A stretch of 8,395 bases of DNA from an uncultured Prevotellaceae bacterium (GTDB taxonomy: Bacteria > Bacteroidota > Bacteroidia > Bacteroidales > Bacteroidaceae), in NCBI GenBank assembly GCA_945486445.1, contig CALYTD010000038.1, positions 1 to 8,395 of the forward strand, read 5' to 3'. This document shows, piece after piece, positions 1-5,583 of this stretch. The position numbers and the translations under genes were made by a program. Positions within the stretch are counted from its first letter, which is position 1; every line of letters begins with the position of its first letter. The notes under the pieces are model-generated. The model had not been told where the DNA came from and searched no databases. It worked only from the letters and a program-made list of their open reading frames with translations.

Positions 1-72
1 TAACACCTTTATTTCTTCACCGCCATCTTCTTAATGTATGCTGGCGTAAGAACTGTTTGAATGGCAGGAGGG
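1..72. other. short 3' flank of the ThiE-like gene, no supported gene
   Basis: This edge lies downstream of the minus-strand ThiE-like gene. An ATG overlaps its stop (ATGA, 76-73) but opens only a 19-codon frame that ends inside the window. No hairpin terminator is visible. A continuing operon beyond the left edge cannot be judged from here. Confidence 0.4.
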
Positions 73-678
73 TCATCCCACCGCCTTCTTTAACTTCTTG
101 AAATGCTCTATCAACTCGTGGAAATTTATTTCATTGTGTATGCAAAACCTGTTCCACAGGTCGCCACATATAACTATTCCGCCGAATCCGAGGTCCTTTG
201 CCACCTGCACACTCTCAAGACTCATGCCCCCAAGGGCATATACCTTCTTGTCTATCAAGCCACGACGATGTGCGTTTTCCAATTCACTGAAATCCAAAGA
301 GGCCTTCACATTGTCATGCAACGAGTCGAAGAGAGAATGTAACATCACGTAGTCATGCTGCCTTTTCATCTCTTTAATATCACTGATGGAAGACGTACTG
401 CGCGTCACGTGCTTTCTGAAACCGTCAGGTACTGGCTGCTGTGGGTTGTCAATGTGTATTCCCCTAAGGTCAAACTCCTGTTTGAGATAATAGTGCTGGT
501 GGACCGATATACGGTCGTAGCAACCCTTGGGCAGCAGCGTCAGCAACCGTTCTGCATACAGAGGCTCTGACTCTGGCTTATTGATATGCAACATATCAAG
601 TCCCTCATCAAACAGGGCTGAAAGTATCTTGTCCTCCTCCACGAAATATGTGGGCTGGGTCATTATTATCAGTTTCAT
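73..678 (-). CDS. ThiE/TenI-like TIM-barrel protein (thiamine phosphate synthase family, function uncertain)
   Basis: This 201-residue protein has the size and pattern of the ThiE/TenI superfamily. It has an N-terminal beta strand (KLIIMTQP, 2-9), a second strand followed by a family-position lysine (LHINKPE, 30-36), a strand around SVHQH (58-62), RGIHI (72-76), the glycine turn ALGGMS (148-153) and a phosphate-binding-like end GFGGIVICGDLW (164-175). In the family, ThiE joins the thiazole and pyrimidine halves of thiamine. The usual ThiE signatures (QLRxK and the NDR-type loop) are altered here to HINK and VHQH, and no other thiamine gene is nearby. It may therefore be a paralogue with a different role. 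I chose the ATG at 678 because an upstream in-frame TTG at 708 lies inside the -7 promoter element and would not be transcribed. The gene diverges from nspC. Confidence 0.75.
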   Translation of the reverse strand: MKLIIMTQPTYFVEEDKILSALFDEGLDMLHINKPESEPLYAERLLTLLPKGCYDRISVHQHYYLKQEFDLRGIHIDNPQQPVPDGFRKHVTRSTSSISDIKEMKRQHDYVMLHSLFDSLHDNVKASLDFSELENAHRRGLIDKKVYALGGMSLESVQVAKDLGFGGIVICGDLWNRFCIHNEINFHELIEHFKKLKKAVG

Positions 679-704
679 AATGTTATAAACATCATAATTT
701 CGTT

Positions 705-737
705 GCAAAAGTAAGAAAAATTACTTAAACAGGCAAT
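705..737 (-). promoter_or_regulatory. promoter of the ThiE-like gene
   Basis: On the minus strand, TACTTTTGC (713-705) matches the Bacteroidetes -7 consensus TAnnTTTGY. A partial -33 box, ATTG (737-734), lies 20 bases upstream. The expected start of transcription is near 699, giving a leader of about 20 bases to the ATG at 678. Confidence 0.65.
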
Positions 738-755
738 TTTCTCGAATATAAAATA

Positions 756-764
756 TAACTTTGC
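756..764 (+). promoter_or_regulatory. -7 element of the nspC promoter
   Basis: TAACTTTGC fits TAnnTTTGY. No good TTTG box sits at the right distance upstream, so the promoter is weaker than others here or needs an activator. Transcription should start near 770, leaving a leader of about 58 bases before the ATG at 828. Confidence 0.55.
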
Positions 765-827
765 ACGTAAAAAATACTTAAATATCAATTTTATCATATC
801 AAAAACAGGCTATTACCACAAATTACA

Positions 828-1979
828 ATGGATGCATACGGCAACATTACACTACCGACATACATAGTTGAAGAAGAAAAGTTACGTCGCAATCTTGCAC
901 TTATCAGCAAGGTATCAAAGGAAGCCGATGTGCAGGTGATACTCGCTTTCAAGGCTTTCGCACTGTGGAAGACATTTCCTATATTCCGTGAATATATCAC
1001 CGCCACCACGGCAAGTTCACTGTGGGAAGCGGAACTGGCATACAAAGAGTTCGGTACGCCGGCACATACATATTCGCCAGCATATACAGATAACGACATA
1101 GACGATATGGCGCGTATGTCAAGCCACTTGACATTCAACTCGTTATCACAATACGAGCGCTTCCACACACGTGTTAGAGCAATAAACAAAGACCTTGAAA
1201 TAGGCCTGCGTATCAATCCTGAATACTCAGAGGTAGAGACTCTGATATACAACCCCTGCGCTCCTGGCACACGCTTCGGAATACGCAACAATGCCCTTCC
1301 AACACAGTTACCAGACGACATTTGCGGCTTTCACTGCCACTGCCATTGTGAAAGTGGCTCGGAGGTTTTTGCACGTTCTCTGACACATATAGAAGAGAAG
1401 TTCGCAAAGTGGTTCCCGCAACTGAAATGGATTAATTTCGGAGGAGGGCACCTTATGACGCGTGAAGGGTACGACCTGCCACTCCTTGTAAATATTATCA
1501 AAGGTTTCCATGAGCGTTACCCGTGGCTGAAAGTGATACTTGAACCCGGCAGTGCCTTCGCCTGGCAGACCGGAGTACTGGTGGCACACGTAGTGGATAT
1601 AGTGGAAGATGGTGGCATACGTACTGCAATACTCGACGTATCATTCACTTGTCACATGCCCGACTGCCTGGAAATGCCGTACTGGCCTAAGGTACGTGGG
1701 GCAGAATGCAAGGAGGGAGAATACGGCAACGCCCCCCACACATACCGTCTTGGAGGCAATAGTTGCCTGAGTGGCGACTGGATGCAGTCGTGGCAGTTTG
1801 ACCATGAGTTACAGATTGGAGAGACAATAGTATTCGAAGACATGATACATTACACCACGGTAAAGACAAACACCTTCAACGGTATCTCCCACCCTGCCAT
1901 AGCCATGCAGCATTGCGATGGTTCTATGGAACTATTGCGCACTTTCTCTTATCAGGATTATCGCGACAGAATGGACTAA
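828..1979 (+). CDS. nspC: carboxynorspermidine/carboxyspermidine decarboxylase
   Basis: This 383-residue protein belongs to the fold-III PLP decarboxylases (alanine-racemase-like barrel plus C-terminal beta domain) and has the usual NspC length. The PLP-binding lysine is K42 in LAFKAF. Other visible signatures are GLRINPE (126-132), HCHCESGSE (169-177), the phosphate-binding loop FGGGHLMT (204-211), EPGSAFAW (239-246) and the late CLSGD (313-317), which supplies active-site Cys and Asp in this family. NspC decarboxylates carboxyspermidine or carboxynorspermidine as the last step of the dehydrogenase/decarboxylase route to spermidine-type polyamines, the common route in Bacteroidetes. Its partner dehydrogenase is not in this window. 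The gene is a single unit; no terminator hairpin is obvious between its stop and the tRNA promoter at 2034. All key residues appear intact. Confidence 0.93.
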   Translation: MDAYGNITLPTYIVEEEKLRRNLALISKVSKEADVQVILAFKAFALWKTFPIFREYITATTASSLWEAELAYKEFGTPAHTYSPAYTDNDIDDMARMSSHLTFNSLSQYERFHTRVRAINKDLEIGLRINPEYSEVETLIYNPCAPGTRFGIRNNALPTQLPDDICGFHCHCHCESGSEVFARSLTHIEEKFAKWFPQLKWINFGGGHLMTREGYDLPLLVNIIKGFHERYPWLKVILEPGSAFAWQTGVLVAHVVDIVEDGGIRTAILDVSFTCHMPDCLEMPYWPKVRGAECKEGEYGNAPHTYRLGGNSCLSGDWMQSWQFDHELQIGETIVFEDMIHYTTVKTNTFNGISHPAIAMQHCDGSMELLRTFSYQDYRDRMD

Positions 1980-2033
1980 TCACTGACAAAACATACTATT
2001 TTTCCGTTATAACACAAAAAAATATAGAAAAAG

Positions 2034-2066
2034 TTTGGAGGATTAAACAAAAAGCATTACCTTTGC
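2034..2066 (+). promoter_or_regulatory. promoter of tRNA-His
   Basis: TTTG (2034-2037), 20 bases, then TACCTTTGC (2058-2066) is an essentially perfect Bacteroidetes housekeeping promoter. Transcription should start near 2071, about 58 bases before the mature tRNA. Confidence 0.8.
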
Positions 2067-2128
2067 ACTCGCAATTCAGAAAGACGTAGAAATCATCTCT
2101 GTCAGACTGTTTGCAAGACATTTTTATG

Positions 2129-2202
2129 GTGCCCGTAGTTCAGTTGGTTAGAGCGTCAGATTGTGGTTCTGAATGTCATGGGTTCGAGTCCCATCGGGCA
2201 CC
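2129..2202 (+). tRNA. tRNA-His (anticodon GTG)
   Basis: The cloverleaf closes completely. The acceptor stem GTGCCCG (2129-2135) pairs with CGGGCAC (2195-2201). The anticodon stem TCAGA/TCTGA (2156-2160, 2168-2172) holds the loop TTGTGGT with anticodon GTG at 2163-2165. The T arm is ATGGG/CCCAT around TTCGAGT. Two features are diagnostic of tRNA-His: a G at 2128, which can serve as G-1, and C73 at 2202 opposite it. A CCA tail is not encoded (CAA follows), as often in Bacteroidetes, so it would be added after transcription. Confidence 0.97.
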
Positions 2203-2250
2203 CAACCGAAAATCCCCTACAAGCCGTTGCTTGCAGGGGATTTTCGGTTG
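2203..2250 (+). terminator. long hairpin terminator directly after tRNA-His
   Basis: A stem of about 22 base pairs with one A/C mismatch closes a CGTT tetraloop. The arms run 2203-2224 and 2229-2250. The GC-rich core CCCCT/AGGGG is followed by ATTTTC, so the T-tract lies inside the lower stem, where it pairs with GAAAAT. This makes the hairpin symmetrical and probably able to terminate on both strands. It starts at the base after the tRNA discriminator. Confidence 0.8.
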
Positions 2251-2379
2251 CCCATACGTCAACAGGCGGCAACAACCTACGTGCTGAAGACAAGTTTCCT
2301 CTGCTTAAATAAACCAGCCTTTATCTTCAAGCCAATGGCAGTGGGATAAACAACAGAACTATACCTCCCACGCAAAGGG

Positions 2380-2423
2380 GGGCTGATTACGTTGCAAACA
2401 GGTGCTGATTATATTGCAAACAG
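2380..2423 (+). repeat. two tandem 22-base repeat units
   Basis: Two adjacent units can be aligned with a 22-base period: GGCTGATTACGTTGCAAACA and, directly after it, GTGCTGATTATATTGCAAAC. They differ at only a few positions. The junction word CAAACAGGTGCTGATTA (2395-2411) recurs exactly at 8082-8098 in the other gene-free region of the window. Confidence 0.7.
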
Positions 2424-2454
2424 CAACATATTGCAACATAATCAGCACCTTTTT
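2400..2454 (+). terminator. repeat-derived hairpin with T-run
   Basis: The arms 2400-2419 and 2431-2450 pair over 20 bases with one A/C mismatch around an 11-base loop, and are followed by TTTTT on the plus strand. It lies downstream of the tRNA unit and of the convergent GtrA-like gene, so a terminator role is the simplest reading. The first repeat unit (2382-2397) can also pair with the same right arm (15 of 16), which allows an alternative fold. Confidence 0.6.
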
Positions 2455-2493
2455 ACTTTCCTGTCAGTAAACACGACGCCTAACATACACTGT

Positions 2494-2943
2494 CTAACGC
2501 TTTCTGAACACCAGCTTGAGTATTGTAAACTGCACCAACATCGCTATGCCCATCACCACAACTGGGGCAATGAGACGATGCACACCAAGGTGAAGACAGG
2601 CAGCGAAGAGAACGATATGGAGCAAGAAATTGACTGCATGGCTGCCTGAGAAGCCAAGGAAACGACGCAACGTGGGAGCGGCACGGAAGGTAAAGACGCA
2701 GGTGAAATAGAAGTTTACTGCAAAACTGATGACATAGCCTATGGCGTAAGCGGCACTTGTTGCCGTGTCACGCGTTACTATATCTTCTATATAATTGATA
2801 TAATAGTCTATTGCAATAAGCAACAATAGATACACGCCATAGTGCACTGCGGCCGACACACAGCCGTTGATGATAAAACGTAAGAACTGCGCTCTACTGG
2901 CATCTCCGTCCTTTATCTGTGATATTCGCTCCTTTATGGTCAT
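2494..2943 (-). CDS. GtrA-like four-helix membrane protein
   Basis: This 149-residue protein has four predicted membrane segments (about 21-46, 62-85, 97-117, 123-145) and the usual GtrA length. Family-like patterns include FLRFIINGCVSAAVHYGVY near the first helix and YVISFAVNFYFTCVFTFR (70-87) across the second, where GtrA proteins carry an NY/NF...WTF-like stretch. GtrA-type proteins are thought to help move lipid-linked sugars across the inner membrane or to assist cell-surface glycan synthesis; the substrate here is unknown. No glycosyltransferase is next to it. The start at 2943 is an ATG preceded by an AAC-rich repeated leader. The gene diverges from the two-component system and shares an intergenic region that contains a candidate operator. 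Confidence 0.85.
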   Translation of the reverse strand: MTIKERISQIKDGDASRAQFLRFIINGCVSAAVHYGVYLLLLIAIDYYINYIEDIVTRDTATSAAYAIGYVISFAVNFYFTCVFTFRAAPTLRRFLGFSGSHAVNFLLHIVLFAACLHLGVHRLIAPVVVMGIAMLVQFTILKLVFRKR

Positions 2944-2948
2944 GGGAT

Positions 2949-3004
2949 GGTTGTTTGGTTGTTTTGTTATTTAGTTGTTTTGTTGTTTGGTTATTTGCTT
3001 GTTG
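2949..3004 (-). repeat. octanucleotide tandem repeat in the GtrA-gene leader
   Basis: Read on the plus strand, six consecutive octamers (2949-2996) fit NGTTRTTT, and a seventh (2997-3004) is degenerate. On the transcribed minus strand this is AAAYAACN repeated, ending six bases before the start codon. The RNA would be C/A-rich and unstructured, which could favour ribosome access in a genus that uses little Shine-Dalgarno pairing. A change in copy number would alter leader length but not reading frame. Confidence 0.8.
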
Positions 3005-3028
3005 AAGGATATTCCGTTGTTATAGGAG

Positions 3029-3060
3029 ACAAAGTTACAAACTTTTTCCCACACGGCAAA
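3029..3060 (-). promoter_or_regulatory. promoter of the GtrA-like gene
   Basis: On the minus strand, TTTG (3060-3057), 19 bases, then TAACTTTGT (3037-3029) matches the Bacteroidetes consensus. Transcription should start near 3023, giving a leader of about 80 bases that contains the octamer repeat. Confidence 0.75.
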
Positions 3061-3065
3061 GGTAA

Positions 3066-3083
3066 TTGTAACAAAATTTTAAC
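3066..3083. promoter_or_regulatory. candidate response-regulator box (7-4-7 direct repeat)
   Basis: TTGTAAC (3066-3072) and TTTTAAC (3077-3083) are direct repeats with an 11-base period. This is the geometry of PhoB/OmpR-family operators. The site sits 8 bases upstream of the -33 box of the regulator's own promoter and 5 bases upstream of the -33 box of the divergent GtrA-like gene. Autoregulation is inferred. Similar words recur at 5294-5333. Confidence 0.45.
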
Positions 3084-3091
3084 CTACATTA

Positions 3092-3124
3092 TTTGTGCAT
3101 GACAATTGTTTTGGCTACCTTTGC
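3092..3124 (+). promoter_or_regulatory. promoter of the two-component operon
   Basis: TTTG (3092-3095), 20 bases, then TACCTTTGC (3116-3124) is a consensus Bacteroidetes promoter. Transcription should start near 3130, about 34 bases before the ATG at 3164. Confidence 0.78.
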
Positions 3125-3163
3125 CCACATATTCATCATCAGAGTAATAATTAATTATGCAAC

Positions 3164-3859
3164 ATGAAAATACTTGTAGTAGATGACGAGCAAGATCTTT
3201 GTGAGATCCTGCAATACAACCTTGAGACAGAAGGATATGAGGTAGATACGGCAAACTCGGCAGAAGAGGCCATGCAGATGCAACTAACAGACTATTCCCT
3301 GTTGCTGCTTGACATAATGATGGGCGAGATGTCCGGTTTCCAAATGGCACGACGACTGAAGGAACAGCCTGCCACGGCACACATTCCTATTATATTTATC
3401 ACCGCCCTTGACAATGAGGACAGCACCGTAAAGGGCCTTAACATTGGTGCAGACGACTACATTGCCAAGCCTATCAGCATCAAGGAACTGAAAGCAAGAG
3501 TGGCGGCAGTGCTGAGAAGGGTGCATGGCGAGAAAGAGAGGGACACCGCATCACAGCAAGAAGACGGTGAGACAGTTACCTACAAGACCCTCAGCGTTGA
3601 CACATCCTCAAAGACAGTGACTCTTGACGGAGAAAAGATTGCACTGACAAAACTTGAGTTTGAATTACTGTTGCTCTTCCTCCGCAAACCCAACAAGGTA
3701 TTCGCACGCGAGGAACTGTTAAGGCGTTGCTGGCCAAGCGACACCTACGTACTTGACAGAACAGTGGATGTAAATATCACACGACTACGCAAAAAGATTG
3801 GCAGTTACGGCAAACAAATAAAGACACGCTTCGGTTATGGCTATACATTTGAGGAGTAA
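3164..3859 (+). CDS. OmpR/PhoB-family response regulator
   Basis: This 231-residue protein is a DNA-binding response regulator with the standard length. The receiver domain (about 1-120) shows the acidic pair D7/D8, the phospho-acceptor D50 in LLLLDIMM, T80 and the lysine K102 in AKP. A linker of about 15 residues leads to a winged-helix effector (about 136-231) with the family patterns ALTKLEFELL, VFAREELL, RTVDVNITRLRKKI and RFGYGYTFEE. It should be phosphorylated by the kinase encoded next, whose start codon lies inside its last codons (23-base overlap), which suggests translational coupling. The sequence resembles Bacteroidetes regulators usually labelled PhoB, but no phosphate-transport genes are nearby, so the stimulus is not proven. 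A PhoB-style 11-base repeat upstream suggests autoregulation. Confidence 0.93.
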   Translation: MKILVVDDEQDLCEILQYNLETEGYEVDTANSAEEAMQMQLTDYSLLLLDIMMGEMSGFQMARRLKEQPATAHIPIIFITALDNEDSTVKGLNIGADDYIAKPISIKELKARVAAVLRRVHGEKERDTASQQEDGETVTYKTLSVDTSSKTVTLDGEKIALTKLEFELLLLFLRKPNKVFAREELLRRCWPSDTYVLDRTVDVNITRLRKKIGSYGKQIKTRFGYGYTFEE

Positions 3860-5297
3860 GTCCTTTCAAAATAACCTGTTGTTCAGCATCGGCGGTATCT
3901 TTGTAGTCTTCGCCGTGTGCTTCAGCATATACCAGTTCAAACGAGAGAAGGAGTATAAGATAGACATCATGCACTCACAGTTGCAGATGTATAACTACGA
4001 GATGCTCCAAACTTTGGGTGACTCCATCATCAGTCACGACGCCTTCATGCACTACATGAAGAAAAGAGGCATGAAAGGTCTCAGGGCAACCATTATAGAC
4101 AGACAAGGAAGGGTAATACTTGACAGTCAAGAGGAAGACGTGAGCCGCATGGCAAACCACCTACAACGCGAGGAGATACAGGAAGCACTGAAGCACGGAA
4201 ACGGCTATGACATAAAAAGAGCATCACTATATACACACGAGACTTATTTCTATTCCGCCACCTATCTGCCAGAGAAAAAAGGCCGCGTGGGCAGTATCAT
4301 AATAAGATCAGCTATCCCCTACTCCGCAGAGATAACCCGTTCACTGCAAGCTGACAACTCATACATCTACTTTACCGTTGCACTGACCATACTGCTCGGT
4401 TTAGCATTATACTACAACACCTCACGTATAGGGAAGCATATACGCTACCTGTACGAGTTCGCCGTGAAGGCAGAAGAGGGCGATATGCTTGACCACGAAC
4501 TGGAAAGGCAACTCCCCGACGATGAACTGGGGGACATATCGCACACCATAATAGCCCTATACTGGAAACTACGGCACTCTGAAGAAGAGAAGATTCGCAT
4601 CAAACAGCAACTGACACAGAACGCTGCACACGAACTGAAAACACCTACTGCCAGCATACACGGCTATCTTGAAAGCATCCTTGCCAACCCAGATATGCCG
4701 CCAGAGAAAAGACAACACTTCCTTGAAAGGTGTTACGCACAAAGCGAACGAATGTCAAAACTGTTGCTTGACATGGCCACTCTTACCAAACTTGACGAGA
4801 AAGAAACAACCTTAGAGCAGCGACAGCAAAAGGAAACGATAGTAGATGTAAGGGCAATCATTGACAATGTACTGGAAGACACAGCCCTGCAACTGGCAGA
4901 GAGGGGGATCACTCCACACATCAATACGCCCCAACAGATACTCATACCGGGCGACAGCAGTCTTATATACAGTCTGTTCCGCAACATAGTTGACAACGCA
5001 ATAGCATACGCACAGGGTGCAGACAGCCTGAGAATAACATGCAAACAGACAAACACCCCTACGGGACAGTTCTATGAATTCACCGTGAGCGACAACGGAC
5101 CAGGCGTTGATCCCAGCCACCTCACACGAATATTCGAGCGTTTTTACCGTGTTGACAAAGGGCGTTCACGTAAACTTGGCGGGACAGGACTTGGTCTTGC
5201 CATAGTAAAGAACGCCGCAATGACACATCATGGCATGGCAAAGGCGGAACTAACACCAGGAGGTGGACTGACGATCGTGTTCACCTTGCGAAGATGA
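3837..5297 (+). CDS. membrane sensor histidine kinase (PhoR-like architecture)
   Basis: This 486-residue protein has one membrane helix at about 13-33, an extracytoplasmic domain (about 34-175) with the PAS/CACHE-like pattern RATIIDRQGRVILDS (83-97), and a second helix at about 176-194. A degenerate HAMP linker follows (about 195-247). The HisKA domain carries phospho-acceptor H265 in HELKTP. The ATPase domain has the N box FRNIVDNA (381-388), G1 DNGPG (419-423), F box FERFYR (433-438) and G2 GTGLGL (449-454). All catalytic elements are present, so it should be active on the regulator encoded just upstream. The ATG at 3837 overlaps the regulator gene by 23 bases. Its stop codon lies within the first, weakest repeat of the operator array that precedes the next small gene. 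The domain order is that of PhoR-type kinases; the signal is unknown. Confidence 0.93.
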   Translation: MAIHLRSKSFQNNLLFSIGGIFVVFAVCFSIYQFKREKEYKIDIMHSQLQMYNYEMLQTLGDSIISHDAFMHYMKKRGMKGLRATIIDRQGRVILDSQEEDVSRMANHLQREEIQEALKHGNGYDIKRASLYTHETYFYSATYLPEKKGRVGSIIIRSAIPYSAEITRSLQADNSYIYFTVALTILLGLALYYNTSRIGKHIRYLYEFAVKAEEGDMLDHELERQLPDDELGDISHTIIALYWKLRHSEEEKIRIKQQLTQNAAHELKTPTASIHGYLESILANPDMPPEKRQHFLERCYAQSERMSKLLLDMATLTKLDEKETTLEQRQQKETIVDVRAIIDNVLEDTALQLAERGITPHINTPQQILIPGDSSLIYSLFRNIVDNAIAYAQGADSLRITCKQTNTPTGQFYEFTVSDNGPGVDPSHLTRIFERFYRVDKGRSRKLGGTGLGLAIVKNAAMTHHGMAKAELTPGGGLTIVFTLRR

Positions 5298-5333
5298 AAC
5301 ATTCTCTTAACACCGGCGTAACCATTATGTAAC
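5294..5333 (+). promoter_or_regulatory. candidate response-regulator operator, three to four repeats in 11-base register
   Basis: TCTTAAC (5305), GCGTAAC (5316) and ATGTAAC (5327) follow each other with an exact 11-base period. A weaker ATGAAAC (5294) continues the register upstream, over the kinase stop codon. The last copy ends 10 bases before the TATCTTTG element at 5344. That is the distance between Pho box and -10 element in E. coli PhoB promoters, where the box replaces the usual upstream element; no TTTG -33 box is found here either. Binding by the adjacent regulator is inferred. Confidence 0.5.
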
Positions 5334-5343
5334 AACATTATCG

Positions 5344-5352
5344 TATCTTTGC
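5344..5352 (+). promoter_or_regulatory. -7 element of the small membrane-protein gene
   Basis: TATCTTTGC matches TAnnTTTGY. No -33 TTTG lies 19-21 bases upstream; the repeat array occupies that position. Transcription should start near 5358, about 24 bases before the ATG at 5382. The promoter is therefore a good candidate for activator dependence. Confidence 0.6.
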
Positions 5353-5381
5353 AGCAAAGAAATCATAACCCCAAAGACACG

Positions 5382-5495
5382 ATGACAATGGACATGAGAA
5401 AGGCAATTAAGATTCAAAGAATCTACAATAATGTGAGGTGGACGCTGATTGTAGCATCGCTGTTGGCAATGTTTATTGCCATAGGCCTGCAATGA
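5382..5495 (+). CDS. 37-residue predicted single-pass membrane protein
   Basis: A short frame encodes 37 residues: a basic N-terminal part (MRKAIKIQRIYNNVRW, 5-20) followed by one hydrophobic stretch, TLIVASLLAMFIAIGL (21-36), long enough to cross the membrane, then a final Q. The positive N-terminus predicts an N-in orientation with almost nothing exposed outside. Three in-frame ATG codons (5382, 5388, 5394) could start it; I give the first. Evidence that it is real is the dedicated TAnnTTTG promoter, the short leader and the operator-like repeats, all directly upstream. I do not recognise the family. Its position after a histidine kinase gene recalls small membrane proteins that modulate their kinase (MgrB with PhoQ), but no sequence similarity is claimed. 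Confidence 0.6.
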   Translation: MTMDMRKAIKIQRIYNNVRWTLIVASLLAMFIAIGLQ

Positions 5496-5518
5496 CAGTA
5501 ACAAAAAACGCTGCAAAG

Positions 5519-5551
5519 TTTGTGAGATTCAATTATTCGTTGTATTTTTGC
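5519..5551 (+). promoter_or_regulatory. promoter of the BadF/NAGK-type kinase gene
   Basis: TTTG (5519-5522), 20 bases, then TATTTTTGC (5543-5551) is a consensus promoter. Transcription should start near 5557, 27 bases before the ATG at 5584. An in-frame TTG at 5548 lies inside the -7 element and can be excluded as start. Confidence 0.75.
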
Positions 5552-5583
5552 AGTTGCAAAACATTAACATTACAACGAACGAC

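Larger units (their letters stand above)
2251..2493. other. gene-free region between tRNA-His and the GtrA-like gene
   Basis: No open frame here looks like a gene. The left part (2251-2370) is featureless. The right part holds the 22-base repeat pair and hairpin described separately. The region lies between convergent transcripts, where bidirectional terminators are expected. Confidence 0.6.

Noticed and set aside
14..76. Short frame overlapping the ThiE-like stop codon (ATGA), or a frameshifted tail ending in KKMAVKK
   Set aside because: The frame is only 19 codons, and the shifted reading does not resemble the end of ThiE-family proteins. The similarity to the gene's own KKAVG end is too short to argue duplication.
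2392..2649. 85-codon plus-strand frame across the repeat hairpin and the GtrA-like gene
   Set aside because: It overlaps the hairpin repeat and runs antisense through a clear membrane-protein gene; the composition is His-rich in the way of a shadow frame.
5508..5521. Minus-strand TTTGCAGCG motif resembling a -7 element upstream of the small gene's 3' flank
   Set aside because: The TA of TAnnTTTG is missing (AAACTTTGC) and there is no minus-strand gene downstream; the resemblance to 7733-7741 is incidental.
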